The translations under genes were made by a program, and so were the position numbers. The notes beneath the pieces were generated by a model. The model worked only from the letters and a program-made list of their open reading frames with translations, was not told where the DNA came from and ran no database searches. A DNA stretch of 64,000 bases from CBDCCV01 sp965215025 (GTDB lineage Bacteria > Bacteroidota > Rhodothermia > Rhodothermales > Salinibacteraceae): the NCBI GenBank assembly GCA_965215025.1, contig CBDCCV010000001.1:310001-374000 (forward strand), written 5' to 3'. Numbering within the stretch: position 1 is the stretch's first letter; each line of letters starts with the position of its first letter. Below are positions 1 through 9,070 of the stretch, piece by piece.

Positions 1-436
1 TCGTCTCGCCGATGGTGACCTGCCGCTCCTGCATCGCCTCTAAAAGGGCCGACTGCACCTTCGCCGGCGAGCGGTTGATCTCGTCGGCCAGGACGATGTT
101 GGCAAAGATGGGGCCTTTCTTGACCTGGAAGCTGCCCTCCTGCTGGTTGTAGACGAGCGTGCCCAGGAGGTCGGCCGGGAGGAGGTCGGGCGTGAACTGA
201 ATCCGCTGGAAGCGCGTCCCGACGGCGTCGGCGAGGGAGCGCACGGTAAGCGTTTTGGCGAGGCCAGGCACGCCCTCGAGGAGCACGTGCCCGCCCGCCA
301 GAAGGCCGATGAGAAGCCGCTCGACCATGTACCGCTGCCCCACCACGGCGCGGCCGATCTCTTCGAGCAGGTCCTCTACGAAGGTGCTGCGGCGCTCCAC
401 GTCCGCCTCTACGCGCTCGATGTCGAAGTCTGGCAT
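1..436 (-). CDS. MoxR-family AAA+ ATPase, N-terminal part (runs off the window)
   Basis: These are the first ~145 residues of a MoxR-type AAA+ ATPase; the rest lies before base 1. MoxR ATPases are chaperone-like motors that mature partner proteins or help insert metal cofactors. They usually sit next to DUF58 and von Willebrand factor genes, which would lie downstream, outside the window. Walker A is GVPGLAKT (residues 55-62) and Walker B is NIVLADE (about 113-119). It is followed by the family-typical INRSPAKVQSALLEAMQE stretch. The ATG at 436 gives the usual short N-terminal helix before the VVGQ motif. Family assignment is secure; the substrate is unknown. Confidence 0.93.
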   Translation of the reverse strand, partial: MPDFDIERVEADVERRSTFVEDLLEEIGRAVVGQRYMVERLLIGLLAGGHVLLEGVPGLAKTLTVRSLADAVGTRFQRIQFTPDLLPADLLGTLVYNQQEGSFQVKKGPIFANIVLADEINRSPAKVQSALLEAMQERQVTIGET

Positions 437-566
437 TGTGTGAAAGTGGCGAGAACGGATGAGCGGTAAAGCGAAGTGGGTTACAGCAACGGCGCAGCCC
501 GGCGTTTATTCCCGAGCGCGCCCCGCCCCCGCCTCAAAAACAACCTGGGCTTTCCGATGCCGTCTC

Positions 567-1694
567 TTAAAGCACCATCGGATGCAGCGGCCGGCCGAAG
601 CGCTCCTCAAAGGCGGCGGCGATGCGGCGGAGCGACGCCGGGAGCACATGCGGGCGGGCGGCCACGAGCACGCCGCCGCACCCGGCCGCGCGCGCGCCGT
701 AGACGCCTTCAAGGCTGAGGCGCTCGGCCTGGCGCACGGCAAAGTCGGTCTCGGGGGTGATGTCGTGCCAGACGTCGCGCCGCGAGGCGTGGGACATGAG
801 GAGGAGCGCGCCCAGCATCTGCCCATCGCCGTTGCGGGCGGCGGCTACGAGGCGCGGCACGCGGCGGTTCTCGGTGACGAGGTGGCGCACCACCGGGCGC
901 AGGCGCTCCGGCACGGCGTCGAGCGCGCGCCCCAAGTCGCGGTGCTCCAGGTCGCGGAACGCCGCCAGCCTGCCGAAGCCCGCTGCGCGCAGGCGCTCCA
1001 GCGCTTCCTCCGTCTCGGCCCGGCGCGCCCGCGCAAAGCCGGTCGGCTGCGCCGGCTCGGCGGCGGCATCGGTCAAGAAGCCCCACCCGACGGCACCCGG
1101 CTCTTCTACCGGCAGGTGCTCCTCGGTGGCCGTGTCAACGAGGAGCAGCGTGCCCGGCGCGCCCGCCCCTGCCGCGATGGCTGTGGCCGCGCTTAGCGGG
1201 TATCCGCCTTCTTCTTCCAAAAGCTGCTGCACGGCAGAAAGCGGCACTGCGCTGCCGGCGCGCTCGCCCAAGGCGCGGGCGGCGCGCCAGGCGGCCACGC
1301 CCAACGCCGGCCACGCGGCGTCCTCGGGGCCGAGCGGCGCATCGCTCACCACGGCGGCTTCCACGGGCGCGCCCGCGCAGGCCATGATGCGGGCCACGGC
1401 GCGCTCGGCCTCGGGCGGCGGATCGCTCTCGAACGCCATGCGCGTGGCCTCGGCGCGGCGGAGGGCCACGGCCACGCCCTGCGCCAGCGGCATCAGCAGA
1501 GCGAAGCCGTCCGAGTAGCGCGTGTGCTCGGCCAGGACCTCGGCGCTGCTGTGCGCCAGCGCCGCCTGCACCGCCTCGGCGGACGCCCCGAAGCGCGCCT
1601 CCAGGAGCGACTGCGCCCGCACGGGCAGCGCCTCGGCGCCGGGGCGGGCGTCGTCAGAGGAATCAGAGGAAAGCGCGGGCGTAGCGTACCTCAC
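567..1694 (-). CDS. Galactokinase-like GHMP protein with degenerate catalytic motifs (probable pseudoenzyme)
   Basis: The 375-residue protein aligns by eye along the whole length of galactokinase. EHTRYSDGF (56-64) matches the GEHTDYNDGF motif, and SDAPLG (117-122) precedes where GLSSSA should be. HLVTENRRV (271-279), MSHASRRD (300-307) and GARAAGCGG (333-341) match the C-terminal GHMP region. Key residues are missing. The phosphate-binding GLSSSA is replaced by PEDAAWPA, the MDQ loop carrying the catalytic Asp reads SAATAIAA, and the Asp of HTDY is Arg. The fold is probably kept but galactose phosphorylation is unlikely. The reading frame is intact and codon use matches its neighbours, so it is not an obvious dead gene. 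It lies 25 bp downstream of the mscS stop and upstream of moxR, all on one strand. The function is unknown. Confidence 0.75.
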   Translation of the reverse strand: MRYATPALSSDSSDDARPGAEALPVRAQSLLEARFGASAEAVQAALAHSSAEVLAEHTRYSDGFALLMPLAQGVAVALRRAEATRMAFESDPPPEAERAVARIMACAGAPVEAAVVSDAPLGPEDAAWPALGVAAWRAARALGERAGSAVPLSAVQQLLEEEGGYPLSAATAIAAGAGAPGTLLLVDTATEEHLPVEEPGAVGWGFLTDAAAEPAQPTGFARARRAETEEALERLRAAGFGRLAAFRDLEHRDLGRALDAVPERLRPVVRHLVTENRRVPRLVAAARNGDGQMLGALLLMSHASRRDVWHDITPETDFAVRQAERLSLEGVYGARAAGCGGVLVAARPHVLPASLRRIAAAFEERFGRPLHPMVL

Positions 1695-1719
1695 GGGCGT
1701 CGGGGCCGTCGCGGCGGGG

Positions 1720-2691
1720 TTAGGAGCGGTCCGCGTCGTGGGGGGCGGCGTCGGGGCGGCCTTCGCTCTTTTGAGCCGAAGCGCTGCCGCCGCCGTTCTC
1801 TTTGTAGAGCGAGGGCGGGAGCACCTCGTTCAATTTCTCCCCGCCGACGACGCCGAAGTCGAGCGTGCGGATGGGGAACGGGATCGTGATGCCGTTCTCG
1901 TCAAAGGCCTTCTTCACGTTCATGATGGCGTCGCTCTGCGCGCACAGGAAGTCCGTCTGCTTCTTGAAATCGACCCAGAAGCGCACGGTGAAGTTGATGG
2001 ACGAGTCGCCGAACTCGGTGTAGTAGAGGTCGGGATCCTGCGCGGTGTCGCGGTAGTCGATCTCGCGGATGGCGCCGAGGGCCAGCGTTTTGGCTTTCTC
2101 AAGGTCGTCGCCGTAGGCCACGCCGCAGCTCACGTCCACGCGGCGGCGGCCCAGGCGCGAGAAGTTCACCATCGGGTTCTGGAACACCTCTTTGTTGGGG
2201 ATGATCACGATCTGCCCCTGGAAGGTGCGGATGAGCGTCGAGCGCAGGTTGATCTTCTCGACGATGCCGGTGAAGTCGTTCGTCTCTAAGACATCGCCCT
2301 CGGTGAAGGGACGTCGGATAGAGAGCAGGACGCCCGAGATGAAGTTGGCCGCGATGTCCTGAAACGCAAAGCCGAGCGCGAGGCCGATGACGCCGGCGCC
2401 GGCCAGCAGCGTGGTCACCGTCTTGCTCAGGCCCAGGATGCCGAGCGCCACGAAGAGGCCCACGGCTAAGACGCCCACGTAGGCGAGCGTAGCCAAGAGG
2501 TTGTTGACCTGCGTGTAGGGCGAGACGCGCCCCATCAGGCGTACAACGCCGCGCCGCACCAAGCGTGCCAGCAACGCAAACACGACGACGACGACGACGG
2601 CCCCCACGATGTTGGGCAGGAGCAGGATCAGCGCCTCGACCCAGCTCTCGAGCTTCCCAATGACTTCGTCGAAGATTCCGTTCAGGTTCAT
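1720..2691 (-). CDS. mscS: Small-conductance mechanosensitive channel, MscS family
   Basis: This 323-residue inner-membrane channel should open under membrane tension and release solutes on hypo-osmotic shock. It has three membrane segments: about 20-45, 60-85, and the pore helix around 95-125 with GLALGFAFQDIAANFISG. The pore helix is followed by the MscS beta domain (RRPFTEGDVLE, then IVIIPNKEVFQNPMVNFSR) and the alpha/beta domain. The length is close to E. coli MscS (286) plus a short hydrophilic tail rich in Gly, Ser and Asp that looks disordered. It is transcribed toward the galactokinase-like gene with a 25-bp gap. Assignment to MscS rather than the larger MscK or MscM types rests on length. 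Confidence 0.93.
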   Translation of the reverse strand: MNLNGIFDEVIGKLESWVEALILLLPNIVGAVVVVVVFALLARLVRRGVVRLMGRVSPYTQVNNLLATLAYVGVLAVGLFVALGILGLSKTVTTLLAGAGVIGLALGFAFQDIAANFISGVLLSIRRPFTEGDVLETNDFTGIVEKINLRSTLIRTFQGQIVIIPNKEVFQNPMVNFSRLGRRRVDVSCGVAYGDDLEKAKTLALGAIREIDYRDTAQDPDLYYTEFGDSSINFTVRFWVDFKKQTDFLCAQSDAIMNVKKAFDENGITIPFPIRTLDFGVVGGEKLNEVLPPSLYKENGGGSASAQKSEGRPDAAPHDADRS

Positions 2692-2726
2692 GGTTAGCAG
2701 ATGCTCTAATGACAGGCGTGCGGCTC

Positions 2727-2758
2727 GGAGCGACGGCTTGGTTGGAGCGACGGCTTGG
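2727..2758. repeat. Short tandem repeat upstream of mscS
   Basis: A 15-bp unit, GGAGCGACGGCTTGG, occurs at 2727-2741 and again at 2744-2758, and a third partial unit follows. It lies in the 167-bp gap between fmt and mscS. No other feature was seen in that gap. Confidence 0.7.
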
Positions 2759-2858
2759 AGCGAGGCGCGGCCATCGCGCCGGTAGTCTACGAACGGGCCG
2801 CAACGTTATCAAAGCGCGTAACAGCGAGCGCACGCACGCCTCTAAGCCACAGCGGTGG

Positions 2859-3779
2859 CTACTCGAACGCGTCGCCCTTGGCGAGCGCGTAGCCGTTGAG
2901 GAAGTCGCGCGCGGCGAGGCGCTGCCGCCCCGGCTGCTGGATCTCCAGGACCTCGACGGCGCCCTCGCCGCAGGCCACGACGATCCTTCCAGCCGTGTCC
3001 AACGCGGTGCCGGGGGCGCCCGATCCCTCAGCCAAACGGGTGCGGAAGAGCTTGAGGCGCGTGCCGGCGTGCTCGGTCCATGCGCCGGGGTAGGGCGCCA
3101 GGCCGCGGATGTGGTTATGCACGGCGCGCGCTTTTTTGCTCCACGGCACGCGCGCCTCTTCCACGCTGAGCTTGGGCGCGGGCGTGGCCTTGGCGTCGTC
3201 TTGCGGCAGCGGCTCGGCCTCGCCGCGCTCGATGCGACGGACGGTCTCGACCACGGCCTCGGCGCCGAGGCGCATCATGCGGTCGTGCACCTCGCCCGCC
3301 GTCTCTTCCGGGCCGATGGACATCTCTCTTTTCAAGATGACGTCGCCCGTGTCCACTTCCTTTTGTAAGAAGAACGTCGTCACGCCGGTTTGCGTCTCGC
3401 CGGCCATGACGGCGCGGTTGATGGGCGCGGCGCCGCGGTACTTGGGCAGGAGCGAGCCGTGAAGGTTGAACGCACCCAGGCGCGCGGCTTCGTAGACGGC
3501 GGGCGGCAGGATCTTAAACGCCACCACGGCAATGACGTCGGGCCGCAGCGCCGCCACTTCTTCGGCAAACGCCGCACTGTTGACCGACTCGGGCTGCAAC
3601 ACCTTTTCGACGCCGAGGCGCTGCGCGGCCTTTTTCACCGGCGTGGGGCGGAGCTTCTGCCCCCGCCCACGCGGACGGTCCGGCCCGGTGACGACGGCCA
3701 CGGGCGCGTACCCGGCTTCGGCGAGCGCTTCGAGCGAGGGCACGGCAAACTCGGGCGTGCCCATGAAAACAAGGCGCAT
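2859..3779 (-). CDS. fmt: Methionyl-tRNA formyltransferase
   Basis: Transfers a formyl group from 10-formyl-tetrahydrofolate to initiator Met-tRNA. The 306-residue length is typical. The N-terminal formyltransferase domain has MRLVFMGTPEFAVPSLEAL at the start, the catalytic NLHGSLLPKYRGAAP motif (Asn105, His107) and the essential Asp144 in EVDTGD. The C-terminal OB-like domain follows (from about 200). The peptide deformylase gene often found beside fmt is not present here. A small lipoprotein gene lies upstream. Confidence 0.97.
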   Translation of the reverse strand: MRLVFMGTPEFAVPSLEALAEAGYAPVAVVTGPDRPRGRGQKLRPTPVKKAAQRLGVEKVLQPESVNSAAFAEEVAALRPDVIAVVAFKILPPAVYEAARLGAFNLHGSLLPKYRGAAPINRAVMAGETQTGVTTFFLQKEVDTGDVILKREMSIGPEETAGEVHDRMMRLGAEAVVETVRRIERGEAEPLPQDDAKATPAPKLSVEEARVPWSKKARAVHNHIRGLAPYPGAWTEHAGTRLKLFRTRLAEGSGAPGTALDTAGRIVVACGEGAVEVLEIQQPGRQRLAARDFLNGYALAKGDAFE

Positions 3780-3865
3780 GACGGATTGGCTCTTTGAACG
3801 AAAACAAGCGGCCCATCCAACATCCGCAACCCGCAGGTCAAAAGCAGCAGGCGGACACGATCAAG

Positions 3866-4237
3866 TCACAGCTCTACCACAAACGAATGGATCGCTCCGG
3901 GCACGCGCTCGCCGTCCTCTTGCACAGCGCGCCACCAGTAGACGATCATCTTCTGATCATCCTCCATCCGAAACAGATCGTCGTACCCGAGCCGCTCGCT
4001 GGCGCCGGGCGCGAGGCCTTCGCGCTTTACATCGGGCGCCCAGTTTATCACCGTCGCCATCCTCGCCCCTACAACGAACGTCCAGACCGTTTCGCCGGTG
4101 TGGTTGGTGACGATGAGATCCGGAGGGACGGCGGTGGCGGAGACGTCGCCGTCGTCGTCTTCAAAGAGCGAGCACGCCGGCAGCAGCAGCGCGATGAGCA
4201 CCAGCCTGCAGCAGGCCGTGATCCGTGAAGTGCGCAT
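3866..4237 (-). CDS. Small lipoprotein of unknown function
   Basis: A 123-residue predicted lipoprotein. The chosen start (ATG at 4237) gives a short basic N-terminus, a hydrophobic stretch and the lipobox LLPAC with Cys22, followed by the acidic linker SLFEDDDGD. Longer in-frame starts would add a low-complexity stretch that overlaps the GWxTD gene. The mature part (DLIVTNHTGETVWTFVVG onward) looks like a compact beta-rich domain. It resembles in layout the lipoprotein at 22992-23366, which has a similar 'N-x-(T/S)-G-x-x-(V/M)' opening, but homology is not shown. No family was recognised. Confidence 0.75.
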   Translation of the reverse strand: MRTSRITACCRLVLIALLLPACSLFEDDDGDVSATAVPPDLIVTNHTGETVWTFVVGARMATVINWAPDVKREGLAPGASERLGYDDLFRMEDDQKMIVYWWRAVQEDGERVPGAIHSFVVEL

Positions 4238-4277
4238 GGCACTTTTTTGATGATGGGAGAAGGCGCCGTGGCGGCGA

Positions 4278-5702
4278 TCAGCGGATGCGCGTGCGCTCGT
4301 TCCAGATGGGTTCGAGGAGCTTGTAGGTGCCGCGTCCGTCCTCATCGACGAAGACGAACTGCCGGCCGATGCGCTCGTAGCGCCACACCTCGTAGGGCTG
4401 CGCCTGCGCGTTGTGCTCCTCGATGGCGTCCGGCTCGCCGAAGAGGACGAGCACGTGGCCGCGGTCTGTCTTCCACCCGGCCGTGAGGTCGCGCGCCTCC
4501 TGGCTGTAGGAGCGGTTCGCGCGCGCCACGCGGTAGTAGTATTCCTCCATGCGCTCGTTGCGCTCGGTGCCCGGCGTGGGGTCGCGCTTTTTCCAAAAGG
4601 CCTTAAGCCGGGCCAGGCGCTCCTCGGGCGTGGACCCGGCGCGGATGTAGTCGAGGTCCCTGTCCTTGGCGATGTACGAAAGCTGCGCGATAGCGTCGCC
4701 CACGCGGCGCAGGTGCAGGTCCAGCCCGTCCCATTCTAGGCGCACGCGCGTCTCGGCCTCGCTTAAAAGCTGCCCGCCTTCGCTCTTTACGCGCACGCGG
4801 ACGAGGTACTCGCCGGCGCGCCCGTCGCTCAAGGGGATGGTCACGACGCGCTGCGTGCGCCCGGCCTCGAGCGGCGTGGTCTCCGTTTGCGTGTACGTCA
4901 CCTCGCCCCGGCGCTCGCCCTCGGAGGAGGAGCGGCCCAGGCTCAGGATCGCGCTTAGGACGCCGGAGCCGCTGCGCCGCGTGCGGACGACCTCGCGCTC
5001 GATGCGCACGCGGCGCGGGGCGTCGGCGTAGAGTTCGTAGAAGAGGTCGAGCGCGCCGGCGTCGGTGGAGAGGCGGTGCGAGATGAGCGGCGTGATGGTG
5101 CTCTTCTGCGCGTCGAAGCCGTCGAGGACAAGCAGGCTGCTGATGGCGACGGGGCCGGAGAGGTCGCGTACTTCAACCGAGAGCGTGCGCTCCAGGACGC
5201 CCTCGGCCGCCGGGTCGCGCAGGCGGAGCGTGAGTTCGTAAGCGCCGGGCCGCAGTTCGAACGACTGCGCCGAGCGGCTGAAGTGCTCCTCAGAGCGCGT
5301 GGCGGCGTACGCCTCGGCGCGGGCGGCTTCTTCCCAGGTGCGCTGCGCGGCCAGCGCCGCGCGGTCGCCGTCCTCGTCCACGCGGTAGGCCGAGAGCGTG
5401 AGTTCGTAGCGCGCCGCAAAGCCATCCTCCGCCCTCAGAAACTGCAAGCGCGCGTGCGGGACGCGCACGTACACGTCCAGGCGCGTGGAGGCCGGATCGT
5501 CGGCGCCGGCGCGCACGCTCACGGCGTCCACGGCGAAGGGCGGCGCGGCGTCGTCAGGCGCCTGCGCGCGCGCGTCCGGGCCGAGGAGACCTATCGCCAG
5601 AAGCAGCGCCAGGGCTACGGCGCAGAGCCGCACGCCGCGCCGCAGAAGACGCTGCGCCGCGAAGCAGGCTTGGCGATATGTGGGACGCACGGCCTCGCGC
5701 AT
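4278..5702 (-). CDS. GWxTD domain-containing exported protein
   Basis: A 474-residue protein with a signal sequence (LCAVALALLLAIGLLG, about residues 25-45, ending near DARAQA) and the GWKTDRGHVLVLFGEPD motif near residue 409. The GWxTD domain defines a family found largely in Bacteroidota, Acidobacteriota and relatives, usually in exported proteins of unknown function. The region between residues 50 and 330 looks like repeated beta-sandwich modules. An upstream ATG at 5768 is possible, but the start at 5702 places the signal peptide nearer the N-terminus. It lies 40 bp upstream of the lipoprotein gene on the same strand. Confidence 0.85.
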   Translation of the reverse strand: MREAVRPTYRQACFAAQRLLRRGVRLCAVALALLLAIGLLGPDARAQAPDDAAPPFAVDAVSVRAGADDPASTRLDVYVRVPHARLQFLRAEDGFAARYELTLSAYRVDEDGDRAALAAQRTWEEAARAEAYAATRSEEHFSRSAQSFELRPGAYELTLRLRDPAAEGVLERTLSVEVRDLSGPVAISSLLVLDGFDAQKSTITPLISHRLSTDAGALDLFYELYADAPRRVRIEREVVRTRRSGSGVLSAILSLGRSSSEGERRGEVTYTQTETTPLEAGRTQRVVTIPLSDGRAGEYLVRVRVKSEGGQLLSEAETRVRLEWDGLDLHLRRVGDAIAQLSYIAKDRDLDYIRAGSTPEERLARLKAFWKKRDPTPGTERNERMEEYYYRVARANRSYSQEARDLTAGWKTDRGHVLVLFGEPDAIEEHNAQAQPYEVWRYERIGRQFVFVDEDGRGTYKLLEPIWNERTRIR

Positions 5703-5920
5703 GGGACGCGGCGGATGGAGCTTTTCGCTGATGGAATGGCCGAGCCGGCTGCGGAAGGCGGCGCGCACCTGAGCGTAACGCTAAGCGTAGCGTAGCCCTG
5801 CCAATAAAAGTTGCACACCGCCCACCGAAATGCTCCACAAAAAGAACCGACCGTAGCGCGCACCGGGCGAGCCGTTCCTCACCTGCGCCGAACGGTCTGA
5901 CTTCGAGCAAAGGATGAGCA

Positions 5921-5998
5921 TCTTTTGGACGAACGACGAGCGCATCCCGCCGGGCGAGCAAGCCGTCGTCTGTCGCCGTTCGTCCGCCATCCCTATAG
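5921..5998. repeat. Intergenic inverted repeat, GTCGTCCG family
   Basis: Left arm GGACGAACG (5927-5935) pairs perfectly with CGTTCGTCC (5977-5985). Between them lie ACGACGAG and CGTCGTCTGTC runs that resemble the other members at 26489, 35697, 53056, 61029 and 62384. It fills the 3' end of the 300-bp gap between the GWxTD gene and ftsY; nothing else was recognised in that gap. Confidence 0.6.
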
Positions 5999-6002
5999 CC
6001 AG

Positions 6003-6971
6003 TCATCCGAAGAGCGCCTGCACGAAGCCTTTGCGGTCGAACACCTGCAAGTCCTCGATCCCCTCCCCCACGCCGATGTACTTCACCGGCACGCCGAACT
6101 CGTGCGAGACGCCGATGACGACGCCTCCTTTGGCCGTCCCGTCGAGCTTCGTCAGGGCCAGCCCCGTCACCTCCACGCTCTTGGTAAACTCCTCGGCCTG
6201 GCGGATGGCGTTCTGCCCCGTGGAGGCGTCGAGGACGAGCAGGACCTCGTGCGGCGCGTTTTCGATCTGACGGCCTATGACGCGCTTGATCTTGGACAGC
6301 TCATCCATCAGCCCGCCGCGCGTGTGGAGGCGGCCCGCCGTGTCGATGATGACCACGTCGGCGCCGCGCTTCTGCGCCGAGGCCACCGTGTCGAAGGCCA
6401 CGGCGGCGGGGTCGGCCCCGTGCTTTTGCTTGACGAGCGGCACCTCGGCGCGGTCGGCCCAGACCTGGAGCTGCTCGATGGCGGCGGCGCGGAAGGTGTC
6501 CGCCGCGCCGAGGACCACCTCGCGCCCGGCGGCGCGGTAGCGGTACGCCATCTTGCCGATGGTCGTCGTCTTCCCCACGCCGTTGACGCCCACGACCATA
6601 ATGACGTACGGCTTCTCGGGCAGGGGTGCGTCGAAGTCGGCCGGGTGCTCGCGGCTGTCTTCGAGCATCAAGGCGGCGATCTCCTCACGGATCATCCGGT
6701 TGAGGTCTTTCTCGCCCGTGTACGGTTCGCGCTGCACCCGCTCTTCGAGCCGGTCGATGACGTCGAGCGTCGTTCTCACGCCCACGTCGCTGGTGACGAG
6801 CACCTCTTCAAGGGCGTCCAGGGTGACGTCGTCGAGGTCGGTGCGGCCACGCACGGCGCGGTTGAGCTTGCCGAAAAAGCTCGCGCGCGTCTTCTCCAGG
6901 CCCTCTACGAGCTTTTCCTGCTCCTCTTCTTTCTGCTCGTCCTTCGTGCGGAAGCGGTCGAAAAATCCCAT
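6003..6971 (-). CDS. ftsY: Signal recognition particle receptor FtsY
   Basis: The GTPase receptor that docks SRP-ribosome complexes at the inner membrane. At 322 residues it consists of a short charged N-terminus and the NG domain, without the long acidic A domain of E. coli. Motifs are G1 GVNGVGKT (128-135), DTAGRLHT (210-217), TKLDG (274-278) and the closing GVGEGIEDLQVF. MGFFDRFRTKDEQ is a common start in this group and probably forms the membrane-targeting helix. The pgsA-like gene lies upstream on the same strand. Confidence 0.97.
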   Translation of the reverse strand: MGFFDRFRTKDEQKEEEQEKLVEGLEKTRASFFGKLNRAVRGRTDLDDVTLDALEEVLVTSDVGVRTTLDVIDRLEERVQREPYTGEKDLNRMIREEIAALMLEDSREHPADFDAPLPEKPYVIMVVGVNGVGKTTTIGKMAYRYRAAGREVVLGAADTFRAAAIEQLQVWADRAEVPLVKQKHGADPAAVAFDTVASAQKRGADVVIIDTAGRLHTRGGLMDELSKIKRVIGRQIENAPHEVLLVLDASTGQNAIRQAEEFTKSVEVTGLALTKLDGTAKGGVVIGVSHEFGVPVKYIGVGEGIEDLQVFDRKGFVQALFG

Positions 6972-7038
6972 ATCGGTACGCTACGTGTTCAGGTGTTGAG
7001 GTGCGCGGGGGTTTGCGTAAAAACGTCAGCGCGCGCTG

Positions 7039-7716
7039 TCAGCGGACGGGGCCGGCCTCTTGGCGGTCTTGCGCGGCGGCGGGCGCGGGCGGCTCGTTCG
7101 CGTCTTCGTCTTCTTCTTCGAGGCCGTACAGTTCGCCCGCGCGCAGGATGCGCACGAAGCGGACGAGGTAGAGCGCGAAGGAGTACACCAGCAGCGCGCT
7201 CGTCACCCACACGCAGGCGCTCAGGATGGGCGCGTCGGCGCGTAGGAGGGCGGCCAGCATGGTGAGCGCGAGCATCGTCACGGCGAGCTTGCCGGCAAAG
7301 GTGCTCATCGCCACGTGCCCGGTCTTGCGCGCTAAGGCCACACCGCCGAGGAGGATGAGGAGGTCGCGCCCCACCAAGAGCGCCAGGAACCAGACGGGCA
7401 GGCTCGGCTCGCCGCTGCGCGCCACGAGCGCCATCACGATCATCGCCGCGCCGATCTTGTCGGCGAGCGGGTCGAGCACCTTGCCCCAGACGGAGATGGT
7501 GCCGAGCCAGCGCGCCACGCGCCCGTCGAGCCAGTCCGTCAGGCCCGCCAGCGCGATCAGGCCGAAGAGCCAGCCCAGGTGCCCGTCCACAAGGATCAGG
7601 TACGTGATGGGGATGATGAGGATCAGGCGCATGAGGCTGAGCATGTTCGGGATCGTCCAGAACTGCCCCAAAAGGCGCCGAAGCCGCACTTGGCGTATGG
7701 GTCGTGGCTTGGGCAT
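7039..7716 (-). CDS. pgsA: CDP-alcohol phosphatidyltransferase (phosphatidylglycerophosphate synthase-like)
   Basis: An integral membrane enzyme that transfers a phosphatidyl group from CDP-diacylglycerol to an alcohol, most likely glycerol-3-phosphate. The full CDP-alcohol signature is present: D61-x2-D64-G65-x2-A68-R69-x8-G78-x3-D82-x3-D86 in LTDWLDGRVARW and GKVLDPLADK. Several membrane segments follow (about 90-110, 120-140, 155-175, 185-205). The C-terminus is an acidic, Ala-rich tail. The motif fixes the superfamily; the exact acceptor (glycerol phosphate, inositol or other) is inferred from length and general similarity to PgsA. Confidence 0.85.
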   Translation of the reverse strand: MPKPRPIRQVRLRRLLGQFWTIPNMLSLMRLILIIPITYLILVDGHLGWLFGLIALAGLTDWLDGRVARWLGTISVWGKVLDPLADKIGAAMIVMALVARSGEPSLPVWFLALLVGRDLLILLGGVALARKTGHVAMSTFAGKLAVTMLALTMLAALLRADAPILSACVWVTSALLVYSFALYLVRFVRILRAGELYGLEEEDEDANEPPAPAAAQDRQEAGPVR

Positions 7717-7941
7717 AGATGACGAGGTGACTCAGCGGATGCGGAAGCCGGCAGGCACGAGGCGAAGGCCGAAAGCGCAGGGGCCAAAGGCGCCGGCATG
7801 TCTGAAGATACGAATGACGATACGTTTCGTTTGGCCGCCCCCCTCATGGCTACAGGTGCGCCCTGTTGACGCGGAGCCGAGGCGATTGTTAGTTACGCCG
7901 CCGCAATTCTCCGAATGTTTTCCGTACCGCCGCGCCCGCCT

Positions 7942-9042
7942 ATGCTGTGGAAGCTCCTCTCCGGTCTCTGTCTTGCGGCCCAGACCACGTACTGGGCTAC
8001 CCTGGCTCACGGCTTCCGCCGCGCTGAAGCGGCCGACGCCGCAATGCAGCAGGCCGCCACGCCCGAAGCGTTGCCCCCCTGCTCCGTCGTCGTGGCCGCG
8101 CGGAACGAGGAGGCCGCCCTGCCCACCCTCCTCGGCGCCCTGGCCCAGCAGACGCATCCGCGCTTCGAGGCCGTCATCGCCGACGACGCCTCCACCGATG
8201 CCACGCCGGAGCGCCTCCGCGCCTGGGCCGAAGCGCACGAGAACGTCCGCCCCCTCCGCATCGAAAAGCCCGAGGCGCCGCGCAAGAAGCACGCGCTCAC
8301 GCAGGCCATCGGCGCCGCGCGGCACGCCTTGCTCGCCCTCACCGACGCCGACTGCGCGCCGCCGCCCGGCTGGCTCGCGGCGCTGGCCCGCCGGCACGCC
8401 GCCGCGCCGGAGGAAACGCTCCTCATCGGGTACAGCCCGTACCGGCGGCGGGGCGATCTCCTCTGCCGCGTGGCGCGCTACGAGACGTTCGTGGCCGGCT
8501 TCTTCACGGCATCAGCGGCGGGCCTCCATCGGCCCTACATGGCTGTGGGCCGCAACCTCTCCTACCCGAAGACGCTCTTCAAGGAGATCGGCGGCTTTGC
8601 GCACTCGCGCTCCTCGCTCAGCGGCGACGACGATCTTCTGGTGCAGCACGTCTTTAGCGAAGGGGCCGCGCCCGTGCGCCACGTCTTCGGAGAGGAAACC
8701 TACGTCTGGACCGACGCGCCGGCGACGTGGCGCGCGTGGCTGCGGCAGAAGCACCGCCATGCCTCCGCCGGGCGTTTCTACGCGGGCTACGCCAAGCGGC
8801 ACCTCACCCTCTTCCACGCGACGGGCCTGCTACTTTGGGCTGCACCGTTCGCGCTTGGCTGGGCCGGCGGGGCGATGCTGGCGGCGAAGCTCCTCGCGCA
8901 GGGCCTCGCACTCCGCTATGCCGCAGGCGTCTTTGGCGAGAGTGATCTCTTGCCGACGCTGCCGCTCTGGGAGCTGTGCTACGCCGGCTACCACCTCGCC
9001 ATCGTGCCGCTGGGGTTGATACGGCTGCCGGAGCGGTGGTAG
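7942..9042 (+). CDS. Family 2 glycosyltransferase, membrane-anchored
   Basis: A GT-A fold glycosyltransferase of about 366 residues. An N-terminal hydrophobic segment is followed by CSVVVAARNEEAALPTLL, the nucleotide-sugar motif ADDASTDATPER, and the metal-binding TDADC. Further on are the GDDDLLVQHVF acceptor motif and WRAWLRQKHRHASAGR, typical of QxxRW-like regions of processive enzymes. The C-terminus has two or three membrane helices. The start could also be the ATG at 7915, nine codons earlier; neither has a clear ribosome-binding site. It is transcribed away from pgsA; the shared 225-bp gap should hold both promoters. The substrate is unknown. Confidence 0.9.
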   Translation: MLWKLLSGLCLAAQTTYWATLAHGFRRAEAADAAMQQAATPEALPPCSVVVAARNEEAALPTLLGALAQQTHPRFEAVIADDASTDATPERLRAWAEAHENVRPLRIEKPEAPRKKHALTQAIGAARHALLALTDADCAPPPGWLAALARRHAAAPEETLLIGYSPYRRRGDLLCRVARYETFVAGFFTASAAGLHRPYMAVGRNLSYPKTLFKEIGGFAHSRSSLSGDDDLLVQHVFSEGAAPVRHVFGEETYVWTDAPATWRAWLRQKHRHASAGRFYAGYAKRHLTLFHATGLLLWAAPFALGWAGGAMLAAKLLAQGLALRYAAGVFGESDLLPTLPLWELCYAGYHLAIVPLGLIRLPERW

Positions 9043-9070
9043 CCGACGCAGAGTTGGACGGTCTCCTACG

